From assembly GCA_944388175.1 (NCBI GenBank), contig CALXHR010000001.1:310001-374000 (forward strand): a stretch of 64,000 nt of DNA. Reading direction: 5' to 3'. Of the stretch, positions 1 through 16,281 are shown piece by piece. The notes beneath the pieces were generated by a model. It did not search any database and was not told where the DNA came from. It saw nothing but the letters and a program-made list of their open reading frames with translations. The stretch is from an uncultured Gemmiger sp. (GTDB lineage: Bacteria; Bacillota; Clostridia; Oscillospirales; Ruminococcaceae). Every line of letters begins with the position of its first letter. Within the stretch, counting starts at the first letter, position 1. The translations under genes were made by a program, and so were the position numbers.

Positions 1-7
1 TAGGCAT
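1..7 (-). CDS. 5' end of a gene running off the left edge (Met-Pro...), possibly rpsL
   Basis: An ATG on the minus strand at 7-5 is followed by CCT and then the window ends, so only Met-Pro can be read. A good ribosome-binding site (AAGGAG) lies 7-9 bases upstream and a near-consensus promoter about 100 bases upstream. Ribosomal protein S12 normally begins Met-Pro-Thr, and rpsL often follows rpoBC in Firmicutes, so rpsL is a reasonable guess. This rests on two codons and on context only. Confidence 0.4.
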
Positions 8-101
8 TTCTTTTCTCCTTTCTTCACGTATTCACGCGGGTTTACCGGGGTGCTGCGCCGCCGTAAGGCCGCACTTCTCCCTGCAAGCTCACGTATTAGT
101 T

Positions 102-130
102 ATTGTAAAGGGTCTCAGCCCGCTTGTCAA
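102..130 (-). promoter_or_regulatory. Strong sigma-A promoter for the left-edge gene
   Basis: On the minus strand TTGACA (130-125) and TACAAT (107-102) are separated by exactly 17 bases. The transcript would carry a leader of roughly 85-90 bases before the ATG at 7. Such a near-perfect promoter suits a highly expressed translation gene. Confidence 0.8.
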
Positions 131-224
131 GAGTATTGCCAAAATTTCCAGGAAAAAATCGTGCAAAACAGAGATTTTTTCGCCTTCCCTCCCCTGTACG
201 TCACACAATAGTATAAAAGCGGCT

Positions 225-248
225 CTGCCGGCAAGTTCCTGCCGGCAG
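225..248. repeat. Perfect 9-bp inverted repeat in the intergenic region
   Basis: CTGCCGGCA (225-233) and TGCCGGCAG (240-248) flank a 6-base spacer. It has no strong T-run on either side, so it is a poor terminator. It lies between two divergent promoters. Function unknown. The rest of 131-440 shows nothing I can support. Confidence 0.5.
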
Positions 249-440
249 GGTTCGGCGCCCGCACGGCAGCACCCTTGCCGCGCAGTCTCATCCCAAAAGA
301 CGTACTTTTTCGCCGTTTCCACACATGGCAGCCCGCAAAAACGCAACATTTTACACGATTTTTTCTTCCAAACCACAGGATATTGTGCATTTTATACAAT
401 TTTGGCGGCAAAAGTTTTCCTGCCGGCGCGCATATTTCTA

Positions 441-469
441 TTGCTCATTTTCGTTGAGTTTGTTATAAT
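441..469 (+). promoter_or_regulatory. Extended -10 promoter of the alanine-rich secreted protein gene
   Basis: TTGCTC (441-446), a 17-base spacer and TATAAT (464-469) preceded by TG at the extended -10 position. Transcription would start near 476. The short leader then contains the hairpin at 487-504 just before the ribosome-binding site. Confidence 0.75.
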
Positions 470-486
470 CAAATTGTAAATTTTTT

Positions 487-504
487 CCTAACGAGTGCGT
501 TAGG
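487..504 (+). promoter_or_regulatory. 5' UTR hairpin before the Shine-Dalgarno
   Basis: CCTAACG (487-493) pairs with CGTTAGG (498-504) around a 4-base loop, ending 6 bases before AAGGAGGT (511-518). It would sit close to the 5' end of the transcript and leaves the ribosome-binding site free. A 5' stem of this kind can stabilise mRNA; that role is inference. Confidence 0.5.
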
Positions 505-525
505 ACCTTTAAGGAGGTATCCCGT

Positions 526-1146
526 ATGAAAAAACTGATCGCGTTCCTGCTTTCCGTGTGCATGGTCTCTGCTTTTGCGGTACCGGCCTTTGCCGATGCC
601 AACAGTGACTATATTGCCGCCGTGAAAGCCTACCAGGCGCAGGTTGCCGCCAAGGAAGCCGCTTACACCGCCGCGGTGCAGGCGGCCGCCAAGCAGGCGC
701 AGGCCAAGGCCGACGCCGACGTTGCCGCAGTGATGGCGGCCGGCAAGGCTGCCCAGGCCAAGGCCGACGCCGAGGTTGCCGCGGTGATCGCCGCCGGCAA
801 AGCCACCCAGGCCGCCGCCGACCAGCGCGAAGCCGCTTATGCCGGAGCCGTGAAAGCCTACCAGCAGCAGGTCGCCGCTAAAGAAGCCGCTTACACCGCC
901 GCTGTGATGGCCGCCGCGAAACAGGCCCAAGCGAAAGCCGACGCGGACGCCGCCGCTATTATGGCCGCCGCCAAAGCCGCGCAGGCACAGGCTGACGCGA
1001 ACGTCGCCGCCGTTGCCGCCGCCGGCCAGGCCGCCCAAGCTGCCGCCAACCAGCGCGAAGCCGCGTACGCCGCCGCTGTGAAGGCTTACCAGCAGCAGGT
1101 CGCCGCCAAAGAAGCCGCTTACATCGCCGCGGTTCTTGGCCAGTGA
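526..1146 (+). CDS. Secreted alanine-rich helical repeat protein, function unknown
   Basis: This 206-residue protein starts with a clear Sec signal peptide (about residues 1-23, ending VPAFA, signal peptidase I type). The mature part is almost entirely Ala, Lys, Gln, Asp, Val and Tyr. It consists of a 76-residue unit present at residues 27-102 and 103-178, plus a third partial copy to the end. Each unit contains three consecutive 18-residue submotifs of the form AAVxAAxKxxQAKADAxV. Eighteen residues is exactly five alpha-helical turns, so equivalent side chains align on one face and a long helical rod or coiled coil is expected. There are no cysteines in the mature part, no LPxTG and no membrane anchor. 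The start follows AAGGAGGT and a strong promoter. I know no named family; an envelope spacer or surface-associated rod is possible but unproven. Confidence 0.85.
   Translation: MKKLIAFLLSVCMVSAFAVPAFADANSDYIAAVKAYQAQVAAKEAAYTAAVQAAAKQAQAKADADVAAVMAAGKAAQAKADAEVAAVIAAGKATQAAADQREAAYAGAVKAYQQQVAAKEAAYTAAVMAAAKQAQAKADADAAAIMAAAKAAQAQADANVAAVAAAGQAAQAAANQREAAYAAAVKAYQQQVAAKEAAYIAAVLGQ
604..1143 (+). repeat. 228-bp tandem coding repeat, about 2.4 copies
   Basis: Unit 1 spans 604-831, unit 2 832-1059 and a partial unit 3 1060-1143. The units are strongly conserved at protein level and carry scattered synonymous changes, so the duplication is not very recent. Each contains three 54-bp subunits encoding 18-residue helical repeats. 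Confidence 0.85.
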
Positions 1147-1180
1147 TCTTTTTCTCTTCCCTGCTACATAACAAAACCTG

Positions 1181-1217
1181 AAAAGGCCGTCCCCGCCATG
1201 GCGGGGACGGCCTTTTT
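1181..1217. terminator. Bidirectional intrinsic terminator between the repeat-protein gene and pepF
   Basis: A long perfect stem (GGCCGTCCCCGCC and its complement, meeting at CATG) is flanked by AAAA on the left and TTTTT on the right. It can terminate the rightward repeat-protein gene and the convergent leftward pepF transcript. Confidence 0.9.
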
Positions 1218-1230
1218 GGATCGGTTCCTT

Positions 1231-3042
1231 TTACTGCTGCAGCTGCGCAGAAATCGCTTCGGCTTCCTCCAGGATGCGCTCAAATTTCTGCAGTGCGGCG
1301 TCCACCGGGGCCGGTGTGGAAAGGTCCACCCCGGCATGGCGCAATTCGTCCAGCGGGTAGGCGCTGCCGCCCATCGAGAGGAACTCTTTATACCGCTGCA
1401 CCGCGGGCGCGCCCTCGTTCAAAATCGCTTCCGAGAGCGCCACGGCCGCCGAATAGCCGGTCGCATACTTGTACACGTAGAACGGGCGGTAAAAATGCGG
1501 GATGCGCGCCCATTCATACTGCACTTCGTCGTCGACGACAAGGTCCGGCCCGAAGTAATCGACAATCAGGCGGCGGTACAGCGCATTGAGCGCTGCCGGC
1601 GAAAGCGCTTCGCCACGCTCGGCCATCGCATGCGCTTCGCGCTCAAACTCGGCAAACATCGTCTGGCGGTAGACGGTGCCTTTGAAGTTCTCCAAATACT
1701 GGTTGAGCAGGTACAAGCGCATCTGGGGCTGCGTTTCTTTTTGCAGCAGCTGTTCGATCAGCAGGTTCTCGTTGACCGTCGACGCCACTTCGGCCACAAA
1801 CAGCGTATAGTCCGCATACTGCGGCGGCTGGTGATGGTTGGAATGCCAGCTGTGCATGCTGTGGCCCATCTCGTGGGCAAGGGTGGAAACACTGTCCAGC
1901 GTGCCGGTAAAGTTCGTCAGGATATAGGGGTTGGAGTCGTAGGTGCCGGTGGAGTACGCCCCGCCGCTTTTGCCCTTGTTGGGGTAGACGTCGATCCAGC
2001 GCTCGGCGTAGGCTTTTTGCACCAGCGCCACATAGTCGGGCCCCAGGGGCGCCACGGCGTCCAGCACCATCTGCTGCGCCTGCTTGTAGGTGTAGCGGGT
2101 CTTGATCTCGCCCATCAGCGGCGCGTAAACGTCATAATAGTGCAGCGCGTCGACGCCCAGGATTTTTTTGCGCAGCGCCAGATAGCGGTACATGGCCGGC
2201 ATGTGGCGGCGCACCGACGCAACCAGGTTGTCGTACACCTCGGCCGGGATGTTCTCCCCCGCCATCGACATGGCGCGGGACGAGGGGTAATGGCGGGCGG
2301 CCGCTTCGGCCACGGCGGCCTTGACCGTACCCGCATACGCCGCGGCAAAGGTGTTGATATGCTGGCGGTAGCCTTTATACAGGCTGGCGAAGGCATTTTT
2401 GCGCAGCGTGCGGTCGGACGACATCTGCAGCGTGATATAGTTGGCGCCGGTGACTTCAACGCTTTGGCCCGCGCCGTCCTGCGCCGGGTCAAACACCAGG
2501 TCGGCGTCCTGCAGGTTGTCGGCGATCTCCGCCGGCGCGCCCAGCGCTTCGCCCAGAGAAGCCAGTAGTTTTTCCTCGGCAGCGCTCAACGTATGCGGCT
2601 TGCGGCGCAGCAGGTTCTGCATCGTGAAGCGGTGGTCCGCCAGGCGTGCATCGTCGACGGCCGCCTGCAGCGTCTCCTCCGGCAGCGCCAGAATCTCGGG
2701 TTCGGCAAACGAGAGCGCCGCCATCGCCTGGGCATACTTGGCCGTGATGCGCGCGCTCATGCGCTGCCCCGCTTCGGCGCGGGTGTCCTCGCTACGGCGC
2801 ATCGACGCGTAGCAGTACAGGTTGGAAAGACGCCGCCCCAGTTCGGTTTCGGCGTCAAAGAATGCGCCGATGCTCTCGGCGTCGCGCAGCGTCCCCACAA
2901 AAGCCTCCATCGCGCCGATCTGCTCGTCCAGCACGGCAAAGTCAGCTTCCCAGGCGGCGTCGTCCGCGTACATCGGGCGCAGGTCCCACTGGTCGTTAGG
3001 ATCCAGTTCGCTGCGTTCTTTCAAAATTTCCGTTTCCGGCAT
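1231..3042 (-). CDS. pepF: Oligoendopeptidase F (M3 family zinc metallopeptidase)
   Basis: This 603-residue cytoplasmic protein degrades short peptides of roughly 7-17 residues and takes part in intracellular peptide turnover. The HExxH zinc motif is visible as HEMGH at residues 390-394, followed by the conserved SMHSWHS stretch. An N-terminal helical oligoendopeptidase domain occupies about residues 1-200. The length matches the family (about 600). The start is preceded by AAGGAGGG. It lies just downstream of the ArsC-family gene on the same strand (13-base gap) and ends at a shared bidirectional terminator, so the two are probably cotranscribed. Confidence 0.95.
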   Translation of the reverse strand: MPETEILKERSELDPNDQWDLRPMYADDAAWEADFAVLDEQIGAMEAFVGTLRDAESIGAFFDAETELGRRLSNLYCYASMRRSEDTRAEAGQRMSARITAKYAQAMAALSFAEPEILALPEETLQAAVDDARLADHRFTMQNLLRRKPHTLSAAEEKLLASLGEALGAPAEIADNLQDADLVFDPAQDGAGQSVEVTGANYITLQMSSDRTLRKNAFASLYKGYRQHINTFAAAYAGTVKAAVAEAAARHYPSSRAMSMAGENIPAEVYDNLVASVRRHMPAMYRYLALRKKILGVDALHYYDVYAPLMGEIKTRYTYKQAQQMVLDAVAPLGPDYVALVQKAYAERWIDVYPNKGKSGGAYSTGTYDSNPYILTNFTGTLDSVSTLAHEMGHSMHSWHSNHHQPPQYADYTLFVAEVASTVNENLLIEQLLQKETQPQMRLYLLNQYLENFKGTVYRQTMFAEFEREAHAMAERGEALSPAALNALYRRLIVDYFGPDLVVDDEVQYEWARIPHFYRPFYVYKYATGYSAAVALSEAILNEGAPAVQRYKEFLSMGGSAYPLDELRHAGVDLSTPAPVDAALQKFERILEEAEAISAQLQQ

Positions 3043-3055
3043 ACAATTTCCCTCC

Positions 3056-3409
3056 TTATTTCAGCAGTACAGTTTCCCATTCGGCGGGCCGAAAACCCAC
3101 CAGCACAAAATCTTCGCCCACCAGCACCGGGCGCTTGACCAGCATCCCGTCCGTGGCCAGCAGCGCCAGCTGCTCGTCCTGCGGCATGGCCGGCAGTTTT
3201 TCTTTCAGCGCCAGATCGCGGTAGCGCTGCCCGCTTGTATTAAAAAAGCGTTTGAGCGGCAGACCGCTGCGTGCCTGCCAGGCGCGCAGTTCTTCCGCGC
3301 TGGGGTTTTGCGTCTTGATGTGACGCGCTTCATACGCAATGCCGTGGCCGTCCAGCCATTTTTTGGCTTTCTGGCAGGTCGAACACGGCGGGTACCATAC
3401 AAACAGCAT
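3056..3409 (-). CDS. ArsC/Spx-family thioredoxin-fold protein
   Basis: A 117-residue arsenate-reductase-family protein. The redox motif CSTC (Cys9, Cys12) lies in the N-terminal thioredoxin-like beta-alpha unit, and the family signature KRFFNTSG follows. Members act as glutaredoxin-dependent reductases or, for Spx, as RNA polymerase-binding stress regulators; substrate cannot be assigned here. The ATG at 3409 was chosen because AAGGAGGG precedes it and a strong promoter lies at 3438-3466; an in-frame upstream extension would overlap that promoter. It is followed by pepF. No ars operon genes are nearby, so arsenic resistance is unlikely. Confidence 0.85.
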   Translation of the reverse strand: MLFVWYPPCSTCQKAKKWLDGHGIAYEARHIKTQNPSAEELRAWQARSGLPLKRFFNTSGQRYRDLALKEKLPAMPQDEQLALLATDGMLVKRPVLVGEDFVLVGFRPAEWETVLLK

Positions 3410-3437
3410 CGCGTCCGCCCTCCTTTCCCTGTGTTGT

Positions 3438-3466
3438 ATTATAGACAGTTTTGCCGGCCGCGTCAA
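3438..3466 (-). promoter_or_regulatory. Promoter of the ArsC-family gene and pepF
   Basis: On the minus strand TTGACG (3466-3461), 17 bases, TATAAT (3443-3438). It lies about 30 bases before the chosen ATG and supports that start. Confidence 0.75.
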
Positions 3467-3476
3467 GCAAACACAG

Positions 3477-3506
3477 CGACCCCCGCCGCCTGTGCAACGG
3501 GGGTCG
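3477..3506 (-). terminator. Probable rpoC terminator
   Basis: CGACCCCCG (3477-3485) and CGGGGGTCG (3498-3506) form a 9-bp stem just after the rpoC stop. The downstream T-run in the leftward direction is poor, while TTTT follows on the plus strand, so it is not an ideal intrinsic terminator. Confidence 0.55.
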
Positions 3507-3518
3507 TTTTATGTGGTA

Positions 3519-7121
<3,603 letters not shown>

Positions 7122-7168
7122 TCAGCGAACCCTCTCAATTCAAGTATGGCATACGATACGGCAAGCGT

Positions 7169-10996
<3,828 letters not shown>

Positions 10997-11011
10997 AAAA
11001 CGCGACCACTC

Positions 11012-11144
11012 CTATTCCATAGATTGACAAAGTTGGCGAAAGCGCCCCAAAGGCAGCGTTGTGAAAGCGGGCATATTCGGCGTTTTTCACAAAGTTTTGG
11101 GGTCCTGCGCTGGCGCAAAATCCCCTTAGGGCGCTCTATTCCAT
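11012..11144 (-). promoter_or_regulatory. Structured leader of the rpoBC mRNA
   Basis: The roughly 155-base leader contains nested complementary arms: AGCGCCC (11041-11047) with GGGCGCT (11129-11135) outside, and TTGTGAAA (11059-11066) with TTTCACAA (11085-11092) inside. The 9-mer CTATTCCAT occurs at 11012-11020 and again at 11136-11144. Together these suggest a folded leader that might control rpoBC expression. The arms are short, and a folding computation was not run. Confidence 0.4.
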
Positions 11145-11161
11145 TTTTGTGATACTGATTC

Positions 11162-11190
11162 AGTATACAGGCAAAAAACCTTGTTGTCAA
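11162..11190 (-). promoter_or_regulatory. rpoBC promoter
   Basis: On the minus strand TTGACA (11190-11185), 17 bases, TATACT (11167-11162). It is the only near-consensus promoter between the GNAT gene and rpoB. The interval 11191-11490 contains two further rightward TTGACA hexamers (11294, 11379) without a matching -10; I see nothing else there. Confidence 0.8.
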
Positions 11191-11490
11191 GCCTTTTTGC
11201 GGGTTTTCCGCAAGTTTTTTCGCAAGAATGAAACGCCTGGGTCCGTGTGATAGATTTTCGGCATTTTGACGGTTTTACCCCATCCTTGCGGGGTTGACAA
11301 ATCCGTTTTGGCCGCTAGGCGGCCCCGGTTTGGGCAATTTCCACAAGCTTTCTCTGTGCTTTTTGTCGCTTCCTGCGCTTGACAAAATATTTTCCGCGCG
11401 CAAAATACGCCGTTTGGCGCCAGAGCCCTGCACAGCCGGGCAACAGGCGTGCCGCCCGCAAAGCGCCCTGTTCCCCCGCGCCCGGAAGTG

Positions 11491-11499
11491 TGGTAGAAT
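11491..11499 (+). promoter_or_regulatory. Extended -10 promoter for the GNAT gene
   Basis: TGG followed by TAGAAT (11494-11499). The -35 position is weak (TTCCCC at 11471). The transcript would start near 11506, giving a leader of about 40 bases. Confidence 0.5.
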
Positions 11500-11546
11500 G
11501 ATATGTGCAGAACGGCAAATCAGGATGGATAACGAGGAACCAGAAG

Positions 11547-12008
11547 ATGAAGATCGAGCAGATCGAACACGCGGACGACAAACAGACCATCGCACGGCAG
11601 ATCTTGGAAAACCTGCCGGAGTGGTTCGGCCTGAAAGACGCACGGGAAAGTTACATCCGGGAAAGCGCAGACCAAACGTTCTTTGCTGCGTTTGACGGGG
11701 ACCGGGCGGTCGGTTTCCTGTGTTTGAAAGAAACGGGCAGGGACACGCTGGAACTGAGCGTGATGGGCGTGTTGAAAGCGTACCACCGACGCGGGATTGG
11801 GAAAGCGTTGTTTGCAAGCGGCAAAATGTTTGCCACAGAAAGCGGGTATTCCTTCCTGCAGGTAAAAACCGTCCAGATGGGGCGTTACGAGGTATACGAC
11901 CGCACGAACCGTTTCTACCTGAACCTGGGGTTTAAGGAACTGGAAGTTTTCCCCACGCTGTGGGACGCGTGGAACCCCTGCCAGGTGTATATCCTGTCGC
12001 TGCAATAA
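11547..12008 (+). CDS. GNAT-family N-acetyltransferase
   Basis: A 153-residue single-domain acetyltransferase that would use acetyl-CoA to acetylate an unknown small molecule or protein. The acetyl-CoA pyrophosphate-binding motif is visible as RRGIGKALF in the middle of the protein, followed by the beta5 segment YSFLQVKT and a conserved Tyr-rich C-terminal part (FYLNLGFKELE). The ATG at 11547 is preceded by GAGGA and by an extended -10 promoter; an upstream in-frame ATG lacks a ribosome-binding site. It stands alone between the divergent rpoBC operon and the convergent sigA. Confidence 0.85.
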   Translation: MKIEQIEHADDKQTIARQILENLPEWFGLKDARESYIRESADQTFFAAFDGDRAVGFLCLKETGRDTLELSVMGVLKAYHRRGIGKALFASGKMFATESGYSFLQVKTVQMGRYEVYDRTNRFYLNLGFKELEVFPTLWDAWNPCQVYILSLQ

Positions 12009-12062
12009 CCCCTCGCCCGCCCCATGGAACAGCGCGGCCAACTGCATCCCGCAAAAAGCAAA

Positions 12063-12103
12063 AACACGCCGCATCCGGCAGACCATACCGGATGCGGCGT
12101 GTT
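12063..12103. terminator. Bidirectional terminator between the GNAT gene and sigA
   Basis: CACGCCGCATCCGG (12065-12078) pairs perfectly with 12088-12101. Leftward, the stem is followed by a long T-rich run (TTTTTGCTTTTT), making it a strong sigA terminator. Rightward the T-run is poorer. Confidence 0.85.
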
Positions 12104-12192
12104 GTGTGTTGCGCTTTTTAGCGGTCAGTGGGGCGGCGTTTTATGCCCGTCAGCATAAGTACCCGCCGGACCGTCCGCGCGGCGGCGTGCGG

Positions 12193-13290
<1,098 letters not shown>

Positions 13291-13360
13291 AAGTACGTTT
13301 CTCCTTTTGGTTTTGTATTGCTGCGCCATAAGCCATTGCGCGGGGCGGGATTGCACCCGG

Positions 13361-15145
13361 TCAGGGGTCGTGTGGCGGGTCCTGCACGCCTTTTTCTTTT
13401 TTCAGGCTGCCAAAAAACTGCAGGAACTGTTCATCGCTGGTACCCGCCACCTGTTTGCTGACGGGGTTTGCGCTCTGCAGCCGTTCCAGATACATATCGA
13501 TATCGCGCCGTGTCAGCTTTTGGTCGTGGTTTTGCGCCTGGGCGTACGCGGCCTGCTGGAAGGCTTTTTCGTCCAGCAGCGGCTGCAGCGAAGTCAGGTT
13601 GACGGGCTGGTTTTCCTGCGCGCAGCGGAAAATCGCCTGCAACGCCTGCTGCGTTTCGGGCAGCAGCACGCTGGCCATATCCAGCTTTGCGCGCACGTAG
13701 GGGATTTGTTCGGGGTCCTGCAGCAGCGCGGCCACCAGCTGGCGGCCGGCGCTGGCCGCCCCCAGCGCTGCGTCGCCGCCTTGGGTGTACGGCACCCGGA
13801 GATCGGCGGCCACGCCCTGCTGTGCCAACTGTTTTTGCTCTTTGCGGCGGCTGCGGCGTTCCGCCGCGCGCAGCGCGCCCTGCATCTGCGAGACGACCGC
13901 CTGCTTGGAGACGCCGGTCTCCTCGGCCAAACGCCCTGCATACACATCCCGCGCCGTGGGCGTTACGCCGTACCCGGCCAGGATATCGATGGCTTCGCGG
14001 ATATAGTTCAGCCGCCCGTCGTCGCTGCGCAGGTCATATTTGGCCTTGGCTTTTTTCAGCTGAAATTCCGTCGGGTTGGCCGTGCCGTTGAGCAGCATCT
14101 CAAACCGCTCGCGGCCGTATTTCTTGATAAATTCGTCGGGGTCTTTGGCGCCCTGGTAGCTCAACACGCTGACCTTGACCGGGCTGTTGGCAAACAGCCC
14201 CAGGCTGCGCTCGGTCGCTTTCTGACCCGCCTCGTCGGAGTCGTAACTCAAAATCACTTCGTCGGCGTACTCGCTCAACAATTTGACCTGTTCGGCCGTC
14301 AGCGCCGTGCCGCAGGCGCACACTGCCGTGTCGAACCCGGCTTCGTGCATCGAGATGACGTCCATATACCCTTCGCAGAGGATATAGCGCTTGCTGGGCG
14401 ACTTTTTGGCGATGTTAAGCGCAAACAGCGTGCGGGATTTGTGGTAGACCATCGTCTCGGGGCTGTTGATGTACTTGGGCTTGGAATCGTCCAGCACGCG
14501 GCCGCCGAACGCAATGATGGAACCGCGCACATCGATGATGGGCACCATGACGCGGTGGCGGAAGATATCGTACAGGTTGCCCTTGGCGCTGCGCTTGACA
14601 AGGCCCGAGTGTTCGAGTTCCCACTCGGTAAAGCCGCGGCGTTTGAGGTAATGCAGCAGACCGCCGAAATCCTCGGGCGCGTAGCCCAGGCCAAACCGGC
14701 GGATGGCCGCGTCGGACAGGCCGCGCTTTTCTTTCCAGTAGCGCCGGGCCTGGGCGGCTTCCGGCGCTTTGGCGTTGAGCTGCTCGTAAAAATAACGCGC
14801 CGCGCTGCGGTTGATCTCCAGCAGACGCTGGCGGGCGCGGGCTTCTTTATCTTCCTCATCCGGCAGCGGCATGCCGACGCGGGAAGCCAGCTGTTTGACG
14901 GTTTCGACATACCCCAGGTTATTGTACTTGCGCACAAAACTGATGACATCGCCCGCCGCGCCGCAGCCAAAGCAGTAAAAGCTCTGGGTGTCCGGGTAGA
15001 CGACAAAGGACGGCGTTTTTTCGTTGTGGAAGGGGCACAGGCCGCTCAAAGTGCGGCCGCGGCGGCGCAGCTGCACATACTGGCCGACGACTTCCTCGAT
15101 ATCATTGCGGCGCACGACTTCCTGTATGTATTCCTGCGGGATCAA
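13361..15145 (-). CDS. dnaG: DNA primase
   Basis: Primase makes RNA primers at the replication fork; 594 residues. The CHC2 zinc finger (Cys37, His40, Cys58, Cys61) is followed by the catalytic core and the TOPRIM domain ([11 protein letters not shown] and [10 protein letters not shown]), with a helicase-binding C-terminal region rich in Gln and Ala. The start codon is TTG (15145-15143), supported by GGAGGGG just upstream and by the family N-terminus IPQEYIQEV. It lies 36 bases after dgt and 70 bases before sigA. Confidence 0.97.
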   Translation of the reverse strand: MIPQEYIQEVVRRNDIEEVVGQYVQLRRRGRTLSGLCPFHNEKTPSFVVYPDTQSFYCFGCGAAGDVISFVRKYNNLGYVETVKQLASRVGMPLPDEEDKEARARQRLLEINRSAARYFYEQLNAKAPEAAQARRYWKEKRGLSDAAIRRFGLGYAPEDFGGLLHYLKRRGFTEWELEHSGLVKRSAKGNLYDIFRHRVMVPIIDVRGSIIAFGGRVLDDSKPKYINSPETMVYHKSRTLFALNIAKKSPSKRYILCEGYMDVISMHEAGFDTAVCACGTALTAEQVKLLSEYADEVILSYDSDEAGQKATERSLGLFANSPVKVSVLSYQGAKDPDEFIKKYGRERFEMLLNGTANPTEFQLKKAKAKYDLRSDDGRLNYIREAIDILAGYGVTPTARDVYAGRLAEETGVSKQAVVSQMQGALRAAERRSRRKEQKQLAQQGVAADLRVPYTQGGDAALGAASAGRQLVAALLQDPEQIPYVRAKLDMASVLLPETQQALQAIFRCAQENQPVNLTSLQPLLDEKAFQQAAYAQAQNHDQKLTRRDIDMYLERLQSANPVSKQVAGTSDEQFLQFFGSLKKEKGVQDPPHDP

Positions 15146-15181
15146 ACGCTTTCCCCTCCCCTCCGGGTTTTGTTTGGGCGC

Positions 15182-16183
15182 TTACAGCACCTGCCACTTT
15201 TGCGGCACGAACCATTCCACGAACAACCGTGTGGCGAACTCATCGCTCATGCCGCTGATGTAGTCGGTCGCCGCGCGGTCGACGCCCTCGTTGTACGCGA
15301 TCTGCAAATAGAAGTTCGGCATGCGCGAAGGGTCGGCGCACAGGCGATCGTACAGCGCTTCAATAAGTTTGTCCACCTTTTTCTCTTCGCGCTTGGCTTC
15401 CTTGTCGACATAGACGGTGGAATACATGAAATCTTTGAGGATGGCGTAGGCGGCTTCGACTTCGGGCGAAAAATTAATCTGCCCGTTCTGGCTGTGGGCC
15501 ACGATGTCCGCAATCATCGTCGTGATGCGCTGCGATTTGGTCCTGCCCAGCACCGCGACGGCTTCGGCCGGGATGCGGTGCGGGTCCAGCACGCCGGCGG
15601 CCACGGCGTCCTCGATATCATGGTTGAGGAAGGCGATGTGGTCGGCCCGGCGCACGACGCAGCCTTCTGGCGTGCGCGCCCAGGCGCCGGTGGTGTGGGT
15701 GATGATGCCGTTGCGGACCTCCCAGCTGAGGTTCAGGCCCTCGCCGTCTTTTTCGAGCTTGTCGACGACGCGCAGGCTTTGCCGGTAATGGGTAAAGCCG
15801 CCGGGGCACAGGCGGTCCAGCGCGCGTTCCCCCGCGTGGCCAAACGGCGTGTGGCCCAGGTCATGGCCGAGCGCGATGGCTTCGGTCAGGTCCTCGTTCA
15901 GACGCAATGCCCGGGCGATGGTGCGCGCGATCTGGCTGACTTCCAGCGTATGGGTCAGCCGGGTGCGGTAGTGATCGCCTTCCGGCGAAAGAAAGACCTG
16001 CGTTTTCTGCTTTAAGCGGCGGAACGCCTTGCAGTGCAGGATGCGGTCGCGGTCGCGCTGGAAACAGGGGCGGATGGGGTCTTCTTCCTCCGGCCGGCGG
16101 CGGCCGCGGCTGTTTTCGCTCAAGCTCGCGTAGCGGCTCAGCGTACGGCGTTCGATCTCCTGGGTCTGTTCGCGGATCGTCAT
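15182..16183 (-). CDS. dgt: dGTP triphosphohydrolase-like HD-domain protein
   Basis: A 333-residue deoxyguanosinetriphosphate triphosphohydrolase-like protein that would cleave dNTPs to deoxynucleoside and triphosphate. The HD metal site is visible as RLTHTLEVSQIAR followed by ALGHDLGHTPFGHAGE. Its position immediately before dnaG and sigA is common in Clostridia, which links dNTP control to replication. AAGGAAGG precedes the ATG. The C-terminal region (FATRLFVEWFVPQKW) is as in family members. No clear promoter was found in the AT-rich 16190-16280 interval. Confidence 0.92.
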   Translation of the reverse strand: MTIREQTQEIERRTLSRYASLSENSRGRRRPEEEDPIRPCFQRDRDRILHCKAFRRLKQKTQVFLSPEGDHYRTRLTHTLEVSQIARTIARALRLNEDLTEAIALGHDLGHTPFGHAGERALDRLCPGGFTHYRQSLRVVDKLEKDGEGLNLSWEVRNGIITHTTGAWARTPEGCVVRRADHIAFLNHDIEDAVAAGVLDPHRIPAEAVAVLGRTKSQRITTMIADIVAHSQNGQINFSPEVEAAYAILKDFMYSTVYVDKEAKREEKKVDKLIEALYDRLCADPSRMPNFYLQIAYNEGVDRAATDYISGMSDEFATRLFVEWFVPQKWQVL

Positions 16184-16281
16184 GCGGGCCTTCCTTTCTA
16201 TGGTCTTCTATATCTATATACGACAAAACGGCGCGAAACACTCTTTTTCTCTTGAAAATCTCTGCAAATTTCACGATTTCT

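Noticed and set aside
70..135. Possible TPP riboswitch on the minus strand (GGGCTGAGACC and CTAATAC...AGGGA)
   Set aside because: The CTGAGA hexamer lies in the spacer of the TTGACA-17-TACAAT promoter, i.e. before the transcript start, and the central GAACCTGAT part of the THI box is missing.
3056..3409. Arsenic resistance determinant
   Set aside because: The protein is ArsC-family, but there is no arsR, arsB or acr3 nearby; the family has many non-arsenic members.
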